Shown: piece by piece, positions 62,450 to 64,000 of the stretch
How positions within the stretch are numbered: the first letter of the stretch is position 1
How the letters are laid out: every line of letters starts with the position of its first letter
Origin: Lysinibacillus_B sp050613145
Lineage (GTDB): Bacteria; Bacillota; Bacilli; Bacillales_A; Planococcaceae
Assembly: GCF_050613145.1 (NCBI RefSeq)
Contig: NZ_CP192507.1
Location: forward strand, 3,472,001-3,536,000
Length of the DNA: 64,000 bases
Reading direction: 5' to 3'
The notes under the pieces: model-generated
The model's database searches: none
Told to the model about the DNA's origin: nothing
Seen by the model: the letters and a program-made list of their open reading frames with translations, nothing else
Program-made: the position numbers and the translations under genes

Positions 62450-63436
62450 TTGGACACAGGTACACATTTAGTGATGGGTATTGCCATTGGAGGTTTAGCA
62501 CTTGTCGATCCCGTCGTTGCAGAAAGCTCAGCCATGTTCGGTGCTGTTATGGCTGGTACGATTTTAGGGCAACAAGCACCGGATGTAGATACGGTTTTAA
62601 AATTACGCAATAATGCGATTTATATACGTCATCACCGTGGCATTACACATTCAATACCTGCTACTATTCTTTGGCCTATTGCCATTACGGCTATTTTATC
62701 GTCAATTGTCCCAGACGCCAACCTATTACACTTATGGCTGTGGACACAAATTGCCGTTTTTCTCCATGTATTTGTTGATATTTTTAATGCCTATGGTACA
62801 CAAGCATTTCGCCCTTTTTCAAAAAAATGGGTAGCACTTGGTGTCATTAATACATTCGATCCCTATATCTTTGGTCTTCACTGTGTTGGTATTGTATTAT
62901 GGGTGTTCGGGGCAAACCCTGTATGGACGTTCAGTATCATGTATGTGATTATCGTGTGTTATTATATTTTACGTTTTATGGTGCAAAGGGCCGTCAAAAA
63001 AGCTGTGCACAACACGATTCAAGATGAAGAATACGTGATTGTGGCCCCAACGATGCGATTCTTTTATTGGCGTATTGCGGCTGCTTCTAAAACGCATTAC
63101 TACGTCGGTCGTGCCTATCGCCGTTCGGTTAATATTTACGATAAATTTGAAATTGTTCCCTTACCGCGTACACCATATGTAAACGCTGCTATGCAAGATG
63201 AAAATTTACGCTCATTTGTTTCGTTCTCTCCGCTATACCGTTGGGAAATTGCTGAACTACCGAGCGGTTTAACAGAAGTGCGTTTAATCGACTTACGCTA
63301 CCGTAGTAATGATCGCTATCCTTTTGTGGCGGTTGCTCATGTGAACGATGATTTGGAGATCGTCAATTCGTATACTGGTTGGATCTTCAGTGAGGACAAG
63401 CTACAGCGTAAGCTACAAATCGGGGCGAGTGAATAA
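62450..63436 (+). CDS. yfhP: YfhP, YdjM-family membrane-bound metal-dependent hydrolase
   Basis: 328-residue membrane protein of the YdjM/DUF457 group. N-terminus MDTGTHLVMGIAIGGLALVD and the conserved HHRGITHSIPATILWP and HVFVDIFNAYGTQA carry the His/Asp residues of a predicted metal site; four membrane segments follow, then a soluble C-terminal domain. The start is TTG at 62450, 8 bases after AAGGAG, which gives the family N-terminus; a longer frame from 62420 adds unconserved residues. Related to regulation or hydrolysis of lipids in other bacteria, but function is not established. Divergent from mutY. Confidence 0.85.
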   Translation: MDTGTHLVMGIAIGGLALVDPVVAESSAMFGAVMAGTILGQQAPDVDTVLKLRNNAIYIRHHRGITHSIPATILWPIAITAILSSIVPDANLLHLWLWTQIAVFLHVFVDIFNAYGTQAFRPFSKKWVALGVINTFDPYIFGLHCVGIVLWVFGANPVWTFSIMYVIIVCYYILRFMVQRAVKKAVHNTIQDEEYVIVAPTMRFFYWRIAAASKTHYYVGRAYRRSVNIYDKFEIVPLPRTPYVNAAMQDENLRSFVSFSPLYRWEIAELPSGLTEVRLIDLRYRSNDRYPFVAVAHVNDDLEIVNSYTGWIFSEDKLQRKLQIGASE

Positions 63437-63443
63437 GACGTGT

Positions 63444-63478
63444 AAAGGCTCACGCAAAGTTAACGTGAGCCTCTTTTT
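63444..63478. terminator. Bidirectional terminator
   Basis: Stem AGGCTCACG/CGTGAGCCT with T5 tail between yfhP and yfhJ. Confidence 0.8.
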
Positions 63479-63746
63479 ATTGCACCGTATCGTCGGATGT
63501 ATTCAGTAAATGGGCATACTTCGGGTTACGTGCGGCAAATAAATGTAGCTTATCGCCGTAACTTGTAATTAACTGACGAACTAAGTTTTCTGTATACTCA
63601 GCTCCGCGAAATGCATAGCCGGCCTTTGCTGAAGTTGCTTCATAATCGCTCCATAATAACTCTACCCACACACGTGCTCGTCCTGCTGACATTTCAGGGT
63701 TTTTCGCTAGCAACTCTTCTGTTAACTTTGCGATATTTGCTTCCAT
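63477..63746 (-). CDS. yfhJ: YfhJ (WVELL family) protein
   Basis: 89-residue hydrophilic cytoplasmic protein with the family signature ARVWVELLWSDYEATSAKAG near residues 24-43. This WVELL protein family is found in Bacillales and has unknown function. The stop lies in the shared terminator; the ATG at 63746 is 1 base after the stop of the upstream yfhH, so it is translated with yfhH. Length and sequence are normal for the family. Confidence 0.88.
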   Translation of the reverse strand: MEANIAKLTEELLAKNPEMSAGRARVWVELLWSDYEATSAKAGYAFRGAEYTENLVRQLITSYGDKLHLFAARNPKYAHLLNTSDDTVQ

Positions 63747-63747
63747 G

Positions 63748-64000
63748 TTATTTCCCTGCCTTTATCGGTGCTAAAATCGATACTGGTAGTGCTTCCTCAT
63801 AACGATCGCCACCTAAACGGTACCCCCAAGCAAAGCGCCCTTTTAAACGCTCTACCATAAAATATTCCCCTGGTGAACCATCAATTTTATACATTTCACC
63901 TAGAACGATTGTATCCAGATCCACTAAATAAGCTGCTGCCATCAATGCTTTACGCTCATATACGGCATACTCATTCACAATCCCTAGTTGTTCTGCTTTA
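63748..64000 (-). CDS. yfhH: YfhH (DUF1811) protein, 5' end outside window
   Basis: C-terminal part of the small Bacillales protein YfhH (about 100 residues when complete). The frame continues to the window edge: KAEQLGIVNEYAVYERKALM aligns with the YfhH central region, followed by GRFAWGYRLGGDRYEEALPVSIL at the end. An internal GTG at 63978 is not the true start. Function unknown. First gene of the yfhH-yfhJ pair. Confidence 0.88.
   Translation of the reverse strand, partial: KAEQLGIVNEYAVYERKALMAAAYLVDLDTIVLGEMYKIDGSPGEYFMVERLKGRFAWGYRLGGDRYEEALPVSILAPIKAGK

Overview
The window comes from a low-G+C, endospore-forming Firmicute of the Bacillales. A Planococcaceae genus such as Lysinibacillus or Solibacillus is likely, but the genus is inferred from gene content and style only. 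Support comes from strong purine-rich Shine-Dalgarno sequences, frequent TTG/GTG starts, an rrn operon followed by a long Bacillus-type tRNA train, and a gene order on the right side that follows, as far as I recall it, the Bacillus subtilis yfhH-yfhJ-yfhP-mutY-sspE-ygaC-ygaD-ygaE-gsaB-bcp-perR-ygzB-ygxA-rrn block.

Left part (1-33 kb) is ordinary chromosome in short operons. It holds two paralogous CNNM/CBS transporters, uppP, an MFS exporter, a BmrC/BmrD-type heterodimeric drug ABC exporter, a CDF transporter, a YtrA-type GntR/ABC operon with a 34-bp palindromic operator, a YhcY/YhcZ-type two-component system with an AirS-like cysteine set, YhcX, BdbC plus a thioredoxin-like partner, an RluA synthase, tandem aldo/keto reductases, a purine permease, an acyl-CoA ligase, several very small genes, CatE-like dioxygenase, TrmL/QueG, an LD-carboxypeptidase, a DMT exporter and NagB. 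The exporter mRNA leader is remarkable: a 26-codon leader peptide, three consecutive terminator hairpins, then an 18-codon reading frame with an excellent ribosome-binding site, all before bmrC.

Middle (33-38.7 kb) is an accessory, partly decayed region. A 17-bp direct repeat of the tRNA-Leu 3' end (34792 and 38658) brackets about 3.9 kb. Inside are a frameshifted and truncated tyrosine recombinase next to the intact tRNA, and a three-gene operon (STAS-like protein, GNAT-like protein, membrane-anchored chemoreceptor). The operon is preceded by a sigma-D-like promoter, a c-di-GMP-I riboswitch and a terminator. I read this as a degenerate tRNA-Leu integrative element whose signalling cargo is wired to motility and c-di-GMP control. 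It is the best candidate for an undescribed system here.

RNA block (38.66-45.6 kb), all on the minus strand: two tandem promoters, 16S, tRNA-Ile, tRNA-Ala, 23S, 5S, then Asn-Ser-Glu-Val-fMet-Asp-Phe-Thr-Tyr-Trp-His-His-Gln-Gly-Cys-Leu.

Right part (45.7-64 kb) is the conserved ygxA-to-yfhH block: peroxide regulation (PerR with its own box, Bcp), tetrapyrrole synthesis (GsaB), an aromatic-acid-exporter-like protein, ABC exporter YgaD, YgaC, a spore-protein gene with a sigma-G-like promoter, MutY, YfhP, YfhJ and the truncated YfhH. A five-gene oligopeptide ABC importer operon (order D-F-A-B-C) and repeat-rich spacer DNA sit between ygaE and ygaD.
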